Shown: one piece after another, positions 1 through 10,077 of the stretch
Layout of the letters: each line of letters begins with the position of its first letter
Position numbering within the stretch: position 1 is the stretch's first letter
The notes under the pieces: model-generated
Told to the model about the DNA's origin: nothing
Databases searched by the model: none
Seen by the model: only the letters and a program-made list of their open reading frames with translations
NCBI GenBank assembly: GCA_020438425.1
Contig: JAGQUQ010000002.1
Coordinates: forward strand, 1 to 64,000
Length of the DNA stretch: 64,000 bases
Origin: Solirubrobacterales bacterium
GTDB lineage: Bacteria > Actinomycetota > Thermoleophilia > Solirubrobacterales > 70-9
Direction: 5' to 3'
Translations under genes and position numbers: made by a program

Positions 1-2
1 CC

Positions 3-1871
3 GATCAGTTCGCCAAGCTCTCGCGCTACTCGGGCGGCGCCGGAAGTCCGACCCTTTCCGCACTGGGCGGCAAGAAGTGGCTGAACATGAGGGCCAGGGC
101 CCGTGACGCCGCCTCCGAGATCGCCGGCGAACTGGTCAACCTCTACGCGGAGCGAAAGACCCGCAAGGGCCACTCCTTTGGACCCGACTCCGAGTGGCAG
201 ATGGAACTGGAGGCGAACTTCCCCTGGCGGGAAACCGCCGACCAGGTCGAGGCGATCGAGGCGGTCAAGTCGGATATGGAGTCGGAGCAGCCGATGGACC
301 GCCTGGTCTGTGGCGACGTCGGATACGGCAAGACCGAGGTTGCGATCCGGGCCGCCGTGAAGGCCGCCTCGGATGGCAAGCAGGTGATGATCCTCGCGCC
401 GACCACGATCCTCGCCCAGCAGCATCTGGGGACCTTTCGCGAACGGCTGGCCGACCTGCCCTTCCGGGTCGACGGGGTCAGCCGGCTCCGGAAGCCGGCC
501 GAGGTGAAGCAGGTGATCGGCGAGTGGGGCGAAGGGAAGGTCGACGTCCTGATCGGAACCCACCGGCTGCTCTCGCGGGACGTACGGGCAAAGGACCTCG
601 GCCTGATCGTGGTCGACGAGGAGCAGCGCTTCGGCGTCAAGCAGAAGGAGCTGCTCCGCCAGATGAAGCTGAAGGTGGACGTGCTCTCGATGTCAGCGAC
701 GCCGATACCGCGCACCCTCCAGATGTCGATGTCCGGGCTCAGGGACATCTCGGTGATCGAAACCCCGCCCGAAGGGCGGCGGCCGGTCCGGACATATGTG
801 GGACCGTGGGACGAGCAGCTGGTCGAGCGGGCGGTCAAACGCGAGATTTCCCGCAAGGGCCAGGTCTTCTTCCTTCACAACCGGGTCGAAAGCCTCGACG
901 ATGCCGCCGAGAGCCTGAGGGCGCTGGTCCCCGGGGTCAAGGTTCAGGTGGCCCATGGCCAGATGGAGGACTCGGAGCTCGAGTCCGCCATGCTGAACTT
1001 CCTGCGCGGCGACGCCGACGTGCTGGTCGCGACAACGATTATCGAGTCCGGAATCGACATCCCGGCCGCCAACACCCTGATCGTCGACCGGGCCGATCAT
1101 CTCGGTCTGGCCCAGGCGTACCAGATCAGGGGAAGGGTCGGGCGATCCCGTGAACGCGCCTTCGCCTATCTGCTCTATCCCTCGGAGGAATCTCTCACCC
1201 AGGAGGCTTCGACCCGACTGGCAACCCTGGCCGATCACACCGAACTCGGCTCCGGCTTCCGCATCGCGATGCGTGACCTCGACATCCGGGGAGCCGGCAA
1301 CCTGCTCGGTGACGAGCAATCCGGACACGTCGCCGCGGTCGGCTTCGAGCTCTACTGCCAGTTGATCGACGAAGCGGTGGCAGAACTGGCCGGTCGGGAC
1401 GAGTCGGCCGCCGAGCCGGAGCCGGTCCGCTTCGACATCGGCATCGATGCCTACCTGCCGGCCAGCTACGTTCCTTTCGAGGCGGCAAAGATCGATATCC
1501 ATCGCCGGATTGCCGCCGCCCGCCGCCCCGGAGAGCTGCGTCAGGTCACCGATGAGCTGATCGACCGCTTCGGACCGGTGCCGGATGAGGTCGACAACCT
1601 GCTGACCCTTCAGCAGGCGCGGATCGACCTCGGTTCCACCGGGGCGGAGCAGGTTCAGTTCCGGGGCGGGAAGCTGACCGTGACCGGAATCGAGCTTGAT
1701 TCGGAGCAGGCCGCGAAGGTGCGGGACCAGGTGCCAGGAACGGTGTACGAATGGCGAACCCACGAACTTGCCGTGCGGGTTGACAACGACCCCGCGAAAC
1801 GGCTCGCAACGGTGTCCGAACTGGGTCGCTCACTGGCCGATATGGGTATGCTCCGCGAGTCGCGGACTTAG
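3..1871 (+). CDS. mfd: Transcription-repair coupling factor Mfd, C-terminal part (5' end outside window)
   Basis: Mfd displaces RNA polymerase stalled at DNA lesions and recruits UvrA. The frame is already open at base 3, and residues before the first Met (S-R-Y-S-G-G and L-G-G-K-K-W) match the polymerase-interacting/translocase junction of Mfd, so the start lies upstream of the window. Visible are the Walker A motif G-D-V-G-Y-G-K-T-E, the helicase II box D-E-E-Q-R-F-G-V, the motif S-A-T-P-I-P-R-T-L, the second RecA-like domain with motif VI around Q-I-R-G-R-V-G-R-S, then the C-terminal TRCF D7 domain (P-A-S-Y-V-P and later). About 620 residues of an expected 1,100 or more are present. A SurA-like gene follows 46 bases downstream on the same strand. 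Confidence 0.96.
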   Translation, partial: DQFAKLSRYSGGAGSPTLSALGGKKWLNMRARARDAASEIAGELVNLYAERKTRKGHSFGPDSEWQMELEANFPWRETADQVEAIEAVKSDMESEQPMDRLVCGDVGYGKTEVAIRAAVKAASDGKQVMILAPTTILAQQHLGTFRERLADLPFRVDGVSRLRKPAEVKQVIGEWGEGKVDVLIGTHRLLSRDVRAKDLGLIVVDEEQRFGVKQKELLRQMKLKVDVLSMSATPIPRTLQMSMSGLRDISVIETPPEGRRPVRTYVGPWDEQLVERAVKREISRKGQVFFLHNRVESLDDAAESLRALVPGVKVQVAHGQMEDSELESAMLNFLRGDADVLVATTIIESGIDIPAANTLIVDRADHLGLAQAYQIRGRVGRSRERAFAYLLYPSEESLTQEASTRLATLADHTELGSGFRIAMRDLDIRGAGNLLGDEQSGHVAAVGFELYCQLIDEAVAELAGRDESAAEPEPVRFDIGIDAYLPASYVPFEAAKIDIHRRIAAARRPGELRQVTDELIDRFGPVPDEVDNLLTLQQARIDLGSTGAEQVQFRGGKLTVTGIELDSEQAAKVRDQVPGTVYEWRTHELAVRVDNDPAKRLATVSELGRSLADMGMLRESRT

Positions 1872-1917
1872 TTACTTTGTGCGACTAGCCACTTGAACTT
1901 CTAGGAGGAGTCACTGC

Positions 1918-3195
1918 ATGAGCGGGGCACGTAAAGCCGGGTTGTTTGTTTTCGGAGCCATTCTGGTGGTTCTCTTCGCGGGCATCGCTGTTGCCCAGGG
2001 CATCACCAAGCCCTCCATCCCGAGCGGCGACATCATCTACGTGCAGGACGTTCCCGACGGCAAGGGCAACATCTCCGAGGACGACTACAACCGTTCCTTC
2101 GAGCAGACCTGGAAGCGCGGCGGATTGCAGGCTGCCCCGAAGGAGGGGGACGCCCAGTACGACCAGGTCCGGGAAGCGGCGATCAACGATCTGCTCGATC
2201 AGGCGTGGCTCGCCGGTCAGGCCCAGGAGATGGGCGTGACCGCGACCGACCTCCAGATCAACAACGAACTGGAAACCATCAAGTCGGATCAGTTCCCGAC
2301 TCCGGAGGCGTTCCAGGAGTTCCTCAAGACCAGCGGATTCACGATGGAGGAGGTCCGGGACCGGGTCGAGCTCCAGGTTCTGAGCCGCAAGATCCAGGAC
2401 CAGATCACCAAGTCGGTCACCGAGGTGCCGGACTCGGACATCGAGAACTTCTACGAGACTTCGAAGGAAAGCTTCACCACGCCGGAGTCGCGTGACATCA
2501 GGCTGATCGTCACCGACAAGGAAGCCGACGCCGACAAGGCGATCGCGGAACTCGGCGACGATCCCTCCGACGAGGACTTCGCCAAGGTGGCCAAGGACCT
2601 GTCGGTCCACGCGAGCAGCACCGAAGGCGGCAAGACCGTTGCCACCGAAGGGGCCTTCCCGGACCCGGCCGGCGCCGGAATCATGAGCGCCGAGGTCGGC
2701 ACGATCGAAGGTCCGGTCGAAGCCGGCAAGCAGTTCTACGTCTTCAAGGTGACCAAGGTGACCCCCGAGGAGACCAAGTCCCTCGACGAGGTCCGCGAGC
2801 AGATCACCCAGCAGCTGCTGCCGACGCTTCAGCAGCAGGCGATGACCGATTTCGTGGCCGACTACAACTCCACGTGGACCTCCCGCACCTTCTGCGAGGA
2901 CGAGTACACGGTGGCGCGCTGCGACAACTTCGAGAGTGACGGTCGCCTCGAGTCGGCCGATCCGAAGTGCTACGAGGCCGGGGCCGGCAAGAACCCCGAC
3001 CTGGCCTGCCCGGCTCCGATCGAGCTACCCAAGCCGATGGCTCCCGGTGGAGGCGCGGCTTCGAGCCCGCTGATGGGTCAGACCCAGAACCTGCCGCAGC
3101 GACCGGTCCAGCCTTCCGACGCGAACGCAGAAGACCCGGCGGCGGCCGGTGCCGGGGTCGACCTGAGTCAGCTCGGCGCCGCAGCCGGCCAGTAG
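1918..3195 (+). CDS. SurA/PrsA-like membrane-anchored peptidyl-prolyl isomerase
   Basis: Predicted extracytoplasmic foldase of 425 residues. The ATG is preceded by a clear GGAGGAG ribosome-binding site. Residues about 7-27 form a hydrophobic signal-anchor ending in A-V-A-Q-G. Next comes a SurA-type N-terminal chaperone region (acidic and helical, residues 40-170), then a parvulin/PpiC domain around residues 190-285 (T-P-E-S-R-D-I-R-L-I through V-F-K-V-T-K-V-T-P-E). The tail is rich in Pro, Ala and Gly and carries several Cys. The family is established; substrates are unknown. It lies between mfd and mazG, with only 4 bases to mazG, so co-transcription is likely. Confidence 0.9.
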   Translation: MSGARKAGLFVFGAILVVLFAGIAVAQGITKPSIPSGDIIYVQDVPDGKGNISEDDYNRSFEQTWKRGGLQAAPKEGDAQYDQVREAAINDLLDQAWLAGQAQEMGVTATDLQINNELETIKSDQFPTPEAFQEFLKTSGFTMEEVRDRVELQVLSRKIQDQITKSVTEVPDSDIENFYETSKESFTTPESRDIRLIVTDKEADADKAIAELGDDPSDEDFAKVAKDLSVHASSTEGGKTVATEGAFPDPAGAGIMSAEVGTIEGPVEAGKQFYVFKVTKVTPEETKSLDEVREQITQQLLPTLQQQAMTDFVADYNSTWTSRTFCEDEYTVARCDNFESDGRLESADPKCYEAGAGKNPDLACPAPIELPKPMAPGGGAASSPLMGQTQNLPQRPVQPSDANAEDPAAAGAGVDLSQLGAAAGQ

Positions 3196-3199
3196 GACA

Positions 3200-5156
<1,957 letters not shown>

Positions 5157-5189
5157 AGGAAATGACCGTCCGGCCTAGAAGGGTCGGAC

Positions 5190-5555
5190 GTGTCAGTGCG
5201 TGCCCAGACTTACGGCGATTCCCGGCGGCCACCGCGCCGCCGGCCCGCTCCCCGGCGGAGTGCCGGGCAACCCGGCGCGGGCAGGATCCAGTGGGATCGC
5301 CTTGGCCGGGTGGTCTTCGCGATCGTGTTCGTGGTGCTCGTGCTGGCGATGATCAAGCCGGTCTGGAACGCGCTTCACACCTACCGACTCGCCGGCCAGA
5401 CCAAGGAAAGGCTTCACCAGGCCCAGGCCGAACACGCGATGCTGGAACGTCAGGTCCGAAAGTCGACCAGTCCGCCCATGCTGACCCGCGAGGCCCGGCG
5501 TCAGGGCATGATCAGCCCGGAAGAAGAAGCCTGGGTCGTAAACGGCATCAAGTGA
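5190..5555 (+). CDS. DivIC/FtsB-like septum formation initiator protein
   Basis: Small bitopic division protein of 121 residues. A basic, Pro/Arg-rich cytoplasmic tail (residues 1-38) precedes one transmembrane helix (about 41-59, V-V-F-A-I-V-F-V-V-L-V-L) and a periplasmic coiled-coil (T-K-E-R-L-H-Q-A-Q-A-E, about 70-95), then a short C-terminal segment with a G-M-I-S-P-E-E motif typical of actinobacterial DivIC. The position directly after eno is the usual place for this gene in Gram-positive bacteria. GTG start at 5190; the codons upstream overlap the region after eno and have no Met start. Confidence 0.85.
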   Translation: MSVRAQTYGDSRRPPRRRPAPRRSAGQPGAGRIQWDRLGRVVFAIVFVVLVLAMIKPVWNALHTYRLAGQTKERLHQAQAEHAMLERQVRKSTSPPMLTREARRQGMISPEEEAWVVNGIK

Positions 5556-5577
5556 CCGGCGGGGCCGGGGGCCTCTC

Positions 5578-7737
5578 TTGAGCTTCGCCGAATTCAGCGC
5601 CGGACTCGTCCACATCACCCTGGTGGCCTGTTTCACCGGCTTCACGGCGTGGCGGCTCCGATCCCGGTTGTTGCCCGGCTGGAGCGGGTCCCCGGCCCGG
5701 CTGGTTGAAGCGGTGGCCGCGATCGGCCTGTTGCTTCTCGCCGCCGAACTGCTCGGGCTGTTCGGTCAGCTCAAGGTGTTTCCGCTGGTCATCCTGCTTG
5801 GCCTGGTCGCGGTCGCCTCCTGGCTCTGGCTCATGCCCCGGCCCGCCGGCCCGGGTGACTCCGTTCCACCTTCCCCGGCGGTTTCAACCGGAGCCCAGGT
5901 CCTGGCCTTCCTCGCTGCCTTCGCCGTGTTCGCCCAGTGGGGAGCCTTCACTTCCTACAACCTCGATCACGGAATCACCAACTTCGATTCGGTCTGGTAC
6001 CACATGCCGTTCGCTGCGGAGATCGCCCGCAGCGGATCGGTGACCGCCTTCTTCCATACCGAGACGGTCTTCCTCAACTGGTTCTATCCCCAGAACTCGG
6101 AGCTGGTCCACGCGGTCGGGATGGTCCTGACCGACCGCGACTTCGTTTCGATCTTCATCAACCTGGGCTGGCTGGCGTTCGGGCTGCTTGCCGGCTGGTG
6201 CGTCGGCCGACCCTACGACCGGCCTCACCTGACCATGCTCGGCGTCGCCGTACTGATGGCCACCCACACCCTGGTGGTGAGGGAGCCCGGCACCGGCAAG
6301 AACGACATCATGGCCGCCGCCCTGATTCTCGCTGCCGTGGCGATCATGCTGAACCGGTCCGCCTCGCGCCCGGATCCGCCCGGTCGGGTGTCTCCCGACT
6401 GGGCGATGGCGTTCGGCGGGCTCGCGGTCGGTCTTGCTGCCGGAACCAAGGTGACCGCGCTCGCGCCGGCCTTCCTGGTTACCTGCGCGGTCATCTACGC
6501 GACGGTGCCCGGCCGGCGTCTGAAGGCGACCGGGGTCTGGTTCGGAGCCGCCTTCGCCGGGGGCGGCTGGTGGTATCTGCGCAACCTGGTCGCGGCCGGC
6601 AATCCGCTGCCCCAGATCACGAAGATCGGACCGATTGACCTGCCCGGTCCGGATCGGCTCCAGATCGGTCGTCCCGATTTCCCGGTCGCTCACTACCTGA
6701 CCGACACCGGGGTCTGGAAGGACTACTTCATGCCCGGCCTCGACCAGGGCTTCGGTTCTGTCTGGCCGCTCCTTTTCGCCCTGGTGCTCGGCGGCCTCTT
6801 CCTGGTCATGCTCACCGCCCACGGCCGGCTGACCCGCACTCACGGTGCGGTGGCGCTGCTGGCGATCCTCGCCTACCTTGTCACTCCGCTGAGCGCGGCC
6901 GGTCCGGAAGGGGATCCAAGCGCCTTCGCGATCAACCTGCGCTTCCTGATTCCCGCCCTCGGGCTCGCCGTGGTGCTGATCCCGCTCTCGTCCTGGTTCG
7001 ACCGCGGCTGGCGCCGGACCGCCCTCGGGCTGATCCTGGTCGTGCTGTTCATCGGTACCAGCGCCACCGACCCGCTGCTCTCGGCCCCCGGCCGCAACTT
7101 CGGGCTGATGGTTGCCATGCTGTTCGTGGCTCTGCCCTTCATCTTCTGGCTCGGCAGGGAGCGGTTTCCCGGGGTTTCTTCGGTGCCCTCCCTGGCGGTT
7201 GGCGTCGGCCTTGCCCTGCTGGTCTTCGTCTTCCTGGCCTGGCCCCTCCAGAAGAGTTACTTCGACAGCCGCTACCGGGATTTCGAACAGGAAGAATCTT
7301 CCGGGCTCGCCCAGCCCTACCGCTGGGCCGACGGCATCAGTGACTCGAGAATTGCCCTGGCCGGGACCACGGCCGGCTTCAAGCAGTACGGCTTCTTTGG
7401 CCCCGACCTCTCGAACGAGGTCGTCTACGTGGGTCGTAACGCCCCTCACGGCGGCTTCGAGGCGATCGGCAATTGCGAGGAGTTCGCCCGGACCGTCAAC
7501 GAGATCGATCCCGACTACCTGGTCACCTCGCCCTTCCTGAACTTCAACGAGTACGAAGATCCGATCAGGTCCCCCGAAACGCTCTGGGCCCTCAACGATC
7601 GCTCGCTTCAGGTGGAGGTCCAGCCGATCCTCGACGCGGACCGGCCGGTGATCGTCTGGAAGGTGGACGAGCCGATGGACCCCGAACGCTGCCGTGCCCT
7701 CGAGCCCGAAGACGACTACATTCCCGGGCTCAAGTGA
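5578..7737 (+). CDS. Large polytopic membrane protein, GT-C glycosyltransferase-like
   Basis: 719-residue protein with a TTG start, roughly 12-14 hydrophobic segments and a soluble C-terminal domain (about residues 560-719). The first large extracytoplasmic loop has the acidic pattern N-F-D-S-V-W-Y-H near residue 135, resembling the acidic loop motif of GT-C enzymes that use lipid-phosphate sugars (PMT/ArnT superfamily), and P-G-T-G-K-N-D near residue 240. I infer transfer of a sugar to a cell-envelope acceptor; donor and acceptor cannot be read from sequence. It begins 22 bases after the divIC-like gene, and its stop overlaps the next gene. Confidence 0.6.
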   Translation: MSFAEFSAGLVHITLVACFTGFTAWRLRSRLLPGWSGSPARLVEAVAAIGLLLLAAELLGLFGQLKVFPLVILLGLVAVASWLWLMPRPAGPGDSVPPSPAVSTGAQVLAFLAAFAVFAQWGAFTSYNLDHGITNFDSVWYHMPFAAEIARSGSVTAFFHTETVFLNWFYPQNSELVHAVGMVLTDRDFVSIFINLGWLAFGLLAGWCVGRPYDRPHLTMLGVAVLMATHTLVVREPGTGKNDIMAAALILAAVAIMLNRSASRPDPPGRVSPDWAMAFGGLAVGLAAGTKVTALAPAFLVTCAVIYATVPGRRLKATGVWFGAAFAGGGWWYLRNLVAAGNPLPQITKIGPIDLPGPDRLQIGRPDFPVAHYLTDTGVWKDYFMPGLDQGFGSVWPLLFALVLGGLFLVMLTAHGRLTRTHGAVALLAILAYLVTPLSAAGPEGDPSAFAINLRFLIPALGLAVVLIPLSSWFDRGWRRTALGLILVVLFIGTSATDPLLSAPGRNFGLMVAMLFVALPFIFWLGRERFPGVSSVPSLAVGVGLALLVFVFLAWPLQKSYFDSRYRDFEQEESSGLAQPYRWADGISDSRIALAGTTAGFKQYGFFGPDLSNEVVYVGRNAPHGGFEAIGNCEEFARTVNEIDPDYLVTSPFLNFNEYEDPIRSPETLWALNDRSLQVEVQPILDADRPVIVWKVDEPMDPERCRALEPEDDYIPGLK

Positions 7738-8057
7738 CTTATCCGCTCGAGAATGCGCTGTTCAACTGGGAGGCCGGCATCGACCGGCTCCGCGAGCTCG
7801 AGAGGTCAGGCGAGCTGCGGGGCGACGATGTGACCGTGCCGGTCCGGGAGGAGCTCAGGCGGCGCCTCGGGGCGACCTTCACCGCCTCCGACCTGGCCAG
7901 CCTCTACGGCGAAGGCACTGACTGGGCGCTGTTGCTGGACGGCGTGGACCCGGGATTGCCGGATGTTCAGGAACTGATCGACGCCGCCTTCTGGCTTCAG
8001 CTCCAGGCCGCCGGAGACTTCGCCGGCGGTCGCATAGTCGAATTCGAGATCGAGTAG
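7734..8057 (+). CDS. Hypothetical protein coupled to the membrane glycosyltransferase-like gene
   Basis: 107-residue soluble acidic protein. I choose GTG at 7734 because it overlaps the preceding stop as GTGA, typical of translational coupling; the frame is open further upstream only as a shadow of the preceding gene. Short helical segments are seen (E-N-A-L-F-N-W-E, E-L-R-R-R-L-G, E-L-I-D-A-A-F-W-L), with no Cys pair or membrane helix. I do not recognise the family. A hairpin terminator follows its stop. Confidence 0.7.
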   Translation: MTYPLENALFNWEAGIDRLRELERSGELRGDDVTVPVREELRRRLGATFTASDLASLYGEGTDWALLLDGVDPGLPDVQELIDAAFWLQLQAAGDFAGGRIVEFEIE

Positions 8058-8069
8058 CCACCAAGCGGA

Positions 8070-8107
8070 GCCCTCCCATCCGTCGCTTGCTTCTGTGGGA
8101 GGGCAGG
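8070..8107 (+). terminator. Hairpin terminator after the 7734-8057 gene
   Basis: GCCCTCCCA (8070-8078) pairs perfectly with TGGGAGGGC (8096-8104) across a 17-base loop and is followed by AGGTTT. It lies between convergent genes. A very similar hairpin, with the same CCCTCCCATCC stem and loop start, occurs at 12974, so this is a repeated terminator type in this genome. Confidence 0.7.
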
Positions 8108-8136
8108 TTTCGCTTGAGGGGAGGCGAAGCCGAGCG

Positions 8137-8751
8137 TTAAACCTGCTCTTCTTCTTCTCCGGCTCGACGAATGATGATCTGATCGGCTTCGACGGTGACT
8201 GTGACGTCCCGCTTGCCGGCCCAGTTCTCGGTGTAGGCCTGAACGTCCTGGATCGAAGGGTCGAGCCAGAGGCCGTAACCCTCGTCACCGTGATCGAAGG
8301 TGCCTTCAAGCTTGTTGTTCGAGCCCCGGCCGCGGCGTCCGCGACGCCCGCGGCGGCGACGCCGGGGGCGTCCTTCCGCTTCGGAACCGTCGGTTTCGGT
8401 TTCCTCGCCGGAGTCAGCGACTTCGTCGCTTTCGCCGTCTTCGGTCTCGCCACGTGCTTCGCGTTCGGCCGCCTCGGCGGCTTCGGCGGCGGCAGCTTCC
8501 TCTTCGGCCTTGGCCCGGGCGGCTTCCTCTTCGGCGGCGGCAGCTTCGATCTCGGCTTCGATCTCGTCACGGAGATCGACTTCGGCGGCACCGTCGGCGT
8601 CATCGCCGGGCGCGAGGTCGTGCTGGCGACGGAACTCGCGGAGTTCCGAAGCGCTCACTTCGAGTTGATGGGCAATCCAGGCATCGGTGCGGCCCTGGTG
8701 AACCCAGGCACGAATCTGGTTGAGTTGGGGGCGTAGTGATCGACGAGCCAT
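8137..8751 (-). CDS. Arg/Glu/Ala-rich protein with predicted nucleic-acid-binding segments
   Basis: 204-residue protein. ATG at 8751 is preceded by GGGAG; an upstream Met is possible but lacks this site. The N-terminal 40 residues resemble a helix-turn-helix-like segment (Q-L-N-Q-I-R-A-W-V, D-A-W-I-A-H-Q-L-E-V-S-A-S-E-L). A long Glu/Ala-rich coiled-coil (about 60-110) and acidic linker follow, then a strongly basic R-R-R-R-R-G-R-R-G-R-R-G-R-G tract and a C-terminal domain of about 65 residues. The architecture suggests RNA or DNA binding. It is divergent from csrA, sharing a 130-base promoter region. Exact function unknown. Confidence 0.75.
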   Translation of the reverse strand: MARRSLRPQLNQIRAWVHQGRTDAWIAHQLEVSASELREFRRQHDLAPGDDADGAAEVDLRDEIEAEIEAAAAEEEAARAKAEEEAAAAEAAEAAEREARGETEDGESDEVADSGEETETDGSEAEGRPRRRRRGRRGRRGRGSNNKLEGTFDHGDEGYGLWLDPSIQDVQAYTENWAGKRDVTVTVEADQIIIRRAGEEEEQV

Positions 8752-8835
8752 AGCGGCTCCCGAGTCTATTGAACGCGCTTGGGAAGGCGCTCTGCGGGGT
8801 ACTTCTAGCCCAGTCGGTAACGCCATCGGGGCGAG

Positions 8836-8851
8836 TACCTATTATTAGGTA
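8836..8851. promoter_or_regulatory. Palindrome between csrA and its divergent neighbour
   Basis: TACCTA (8836-8841) and TAGGTA (8846-8851) form a perfect 6-base inverted repeat around TTAT, the most AT-rich patch of the intergenic region, 31 bases before csrA. It could be an operator or overlap a promoter -10 element. Inferred from sequence shape only. Confidence 0.4.
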
Positions 8852-8881
8852 GCGAACCGACCAAAAGTCGAATGGAGTCTG

Positions 8882-9064
8882 ATGCTGGTACTCACCAGAA
8901 AAAAGGAACAGAGCATCGTTATTGGCGAGAATGTCGAGATCATGGTTCTCGGTGTTTCCGGCGACAAGGTGCGTCTGGGTATTACCGCGCCACGGGAAGT
9001 CGATGTCTTCCGCAAGGAAGTGATTGACGAGCGCGGCGGGCAGGTAGAGACCGAGCAGTCCTGA
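8882..9064 (+). CDS. csrA: Carbon storage regulator CsrA
   Basis: 60-residue RNA-binding translational regulator that binds GGA motifs in mRNA leaders. The sequence has the complete family core: M-L-V-L-T-R-K at the N terminus, I-V-I-G-E-N-V-E-I, G-D-K-V-R-L-G-I-T-A-P, then the V-F-R-K-E-V helix. The conserved Leu/Arg residues of beta1 and the Arg of beta5 that form the RNA site are present. ATG is preceded by TGGAG, itself a GGA, so autoregulation is possible. No flagellar genes are nearby, although csrA in Gram-positive bacteria usually sits with fliW and flagellar genes. Confidence 0.96.
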   Translation: MLVLTRKKEQSIVIGENVEIMVLGVSGDKVRLGITAPREVDVFRKEVIDERGGQVETEQS

Positions 9065-9116
9065 GTCATTGGCGATCCGGGGGCTGTGGGGAGCCTCCGG
9101 AGGGCGGCTCTGCCGG

Positions 9117-9356
9117 CTAGCCCATGACCAGGAGCAGGGCCTCGAACATGGCGACGGTCACTACGACCACCGTCACGATCAGGCAAACGGCGAGCACGCT
9201 GAAGCGCACCTTGCCCTGCTGCTGGGAGCGCGACACCCTGCGGGCACGCGAACGATTCACAGCGCGGTGGCGAAGTTGCTCACGGCGACGCTGCTCGAGG
9301 ATCTTCTGCTGTTCGAAGGCGGCTTCGAACTGATTTGCGCTTTGACGCATTCTCAT
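9117..9356 (-). CDS. Small tail-anchored membrane protein
   Basis: 79-residue protein starting at M-R-M-R-Q-S. A basic, helical N-terminal half (Q-Q-K-I-L-E-Q-R-R-R-E-Q, R-S-R-A-R-R-V-S-R) precedes one C-terminal transmembrane helix (S-V-L-A-V-C-L-I-V-T-V-V-V-V-T), with almost nothing after it. The frame extends upstream to 9407, but M-R-M-R at 9356 looks the likelier start. Convergent with csrA. Function unknown. Confidence 0.6.
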   Translation of the reverse strand: MRMRQSANQFEAAFEQQKILEQRRREQLRHRAVNRSRARRVSRSQQQGKVRFSVLAVCLIVTVVVVTVAMFEALLLVMG

Positions 9357-9499
9357 AGTGGTTCGGCCCGGAGAAAGTCGCCTTTCAAAAACAGACCGTC
9401 CAGTCACCGTAGCAAATGATTGGCCAATCTCAAGTCTTCGCTCACATTTCTGTGTCCGAGATCACAGAAGGATTACGGGACCGGACGCCGGTTGGTTGA

Positions 9500-10075
9500 T
9501 CAGCAGGCCGACCAGAGGCCCCGGCCCGACTCCCGGGCCTCCCGCTCGAGATTCGAGAACTTCTCCGCGCGTGAGGTGTTCGGCGGCACTTCGATCGTGG
9601 TCGCGTACCCGCCACTGAGAAGCTCCGACTGCAGCAGGGTGGAGCCGGAGTACACATAGGCCAGCAATCGACCGTAGTGATCCCGCTTCTCCCGGTCGAA
9701 GACCAGCTTCACCTTGGGATTGCGGGCGAGCAACTCGGCATTTCGGTCGGTCGCCTGTGATGCGAAGCAGGACGGCTTTCCCTCGTCGTAGTTCATCTCC
9801 GGGGTGTCGATCCCGATGTAGCGAACCGACTCGGACTCTCCCTCGTAGAAGACCCTGGCCGTGTCCCCGTCGATGACCTGGTCGACCTTCACCGAAACAG
9901 AAGACCCCGCTTTCGCGGGGTCTTCATCAGATCCATCGTCCCTTTGCAGGTACCACCCGATCGCGATCCCGACGGCCAGGATGACCACCGGGATCAGGGC
10001 CCGCCGGAAGTGATCCGGAAAGAGATCTCCGGTCTGGTGCGGCGGACCACCCAGGGGCGCGTGTGGGTGGCTCAA
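9500..10075 (-). CDS. Membrane-anchored thermonuclease (SNase family)
   Basis: 191-residue nuclease. A TTG start at 10075 lies two bases after the aldolase stop; the longer open frame is a shadow inside the aldolase gene. One membrane anchor (I-P-V-V-I-L-A-V-G-I-A-I-G, about residues 27-42) precedes the SNase domain. Catalytic features of the staphylococcal nuclease fold are visible: V-I-D-G-D-T-A-R-V, V-R-Y-I-G-I-D-T-P-E (active-site Arg, Asp, Glu), D-H-Y-G-R-L-L-A-Y-V (second Arg), and the C-terminal G-L-W. It probably cleaves DNA or RNA outside the cell membrane. A strong hairpin lies inside its early coding part (9902-9927). Confidence 0.88.
   Translation of the reverse strand: MSHPHAPLGGPPHQTGDLFPDHFRRALIPVVILAVGIAIGWYLQRDDGSDEDPAKAGSSVSVKVDQVIDGDTARVFYEGESESVRYIGIDTPEMNYDEGKPSCFASQATDRNAELLARNPKVKLVFDREKRDHYGRLLAYVYSGSTLLQSELLSGGYATTIEVPPNTSRAEKFSNLEREARESGRGLWSAC
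9902..9927 (-). terminator. Perfect 11-bp hairpin with GAAA loop inside the thermonuclease reading frame
   Basis: On the minus strand, GAAGACCCCGC pairs with GCGGGGTCTTC around a GAAA tetraloop, followed by TGTTTC. It sits about 150 bases after the aldolase stop, inside codons D-P-A-K-A-G of the thermonuclease. It could act as an attenuator or partial terminator of aldolase transcripts; without a long U-tract this is inference. Confidence 0.45.
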
Positions 10076-10077
10076 AC

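Noticed and set aside
5884-7449. Long minus-strand open frame (521 aa) opposite the GT-C-like gene
   Set aside because: Charge-rich, low-complexity sequence typical of antisense shadows in high-GC DNA; the + strand frame has membrane helices and coupling to both neighbours.
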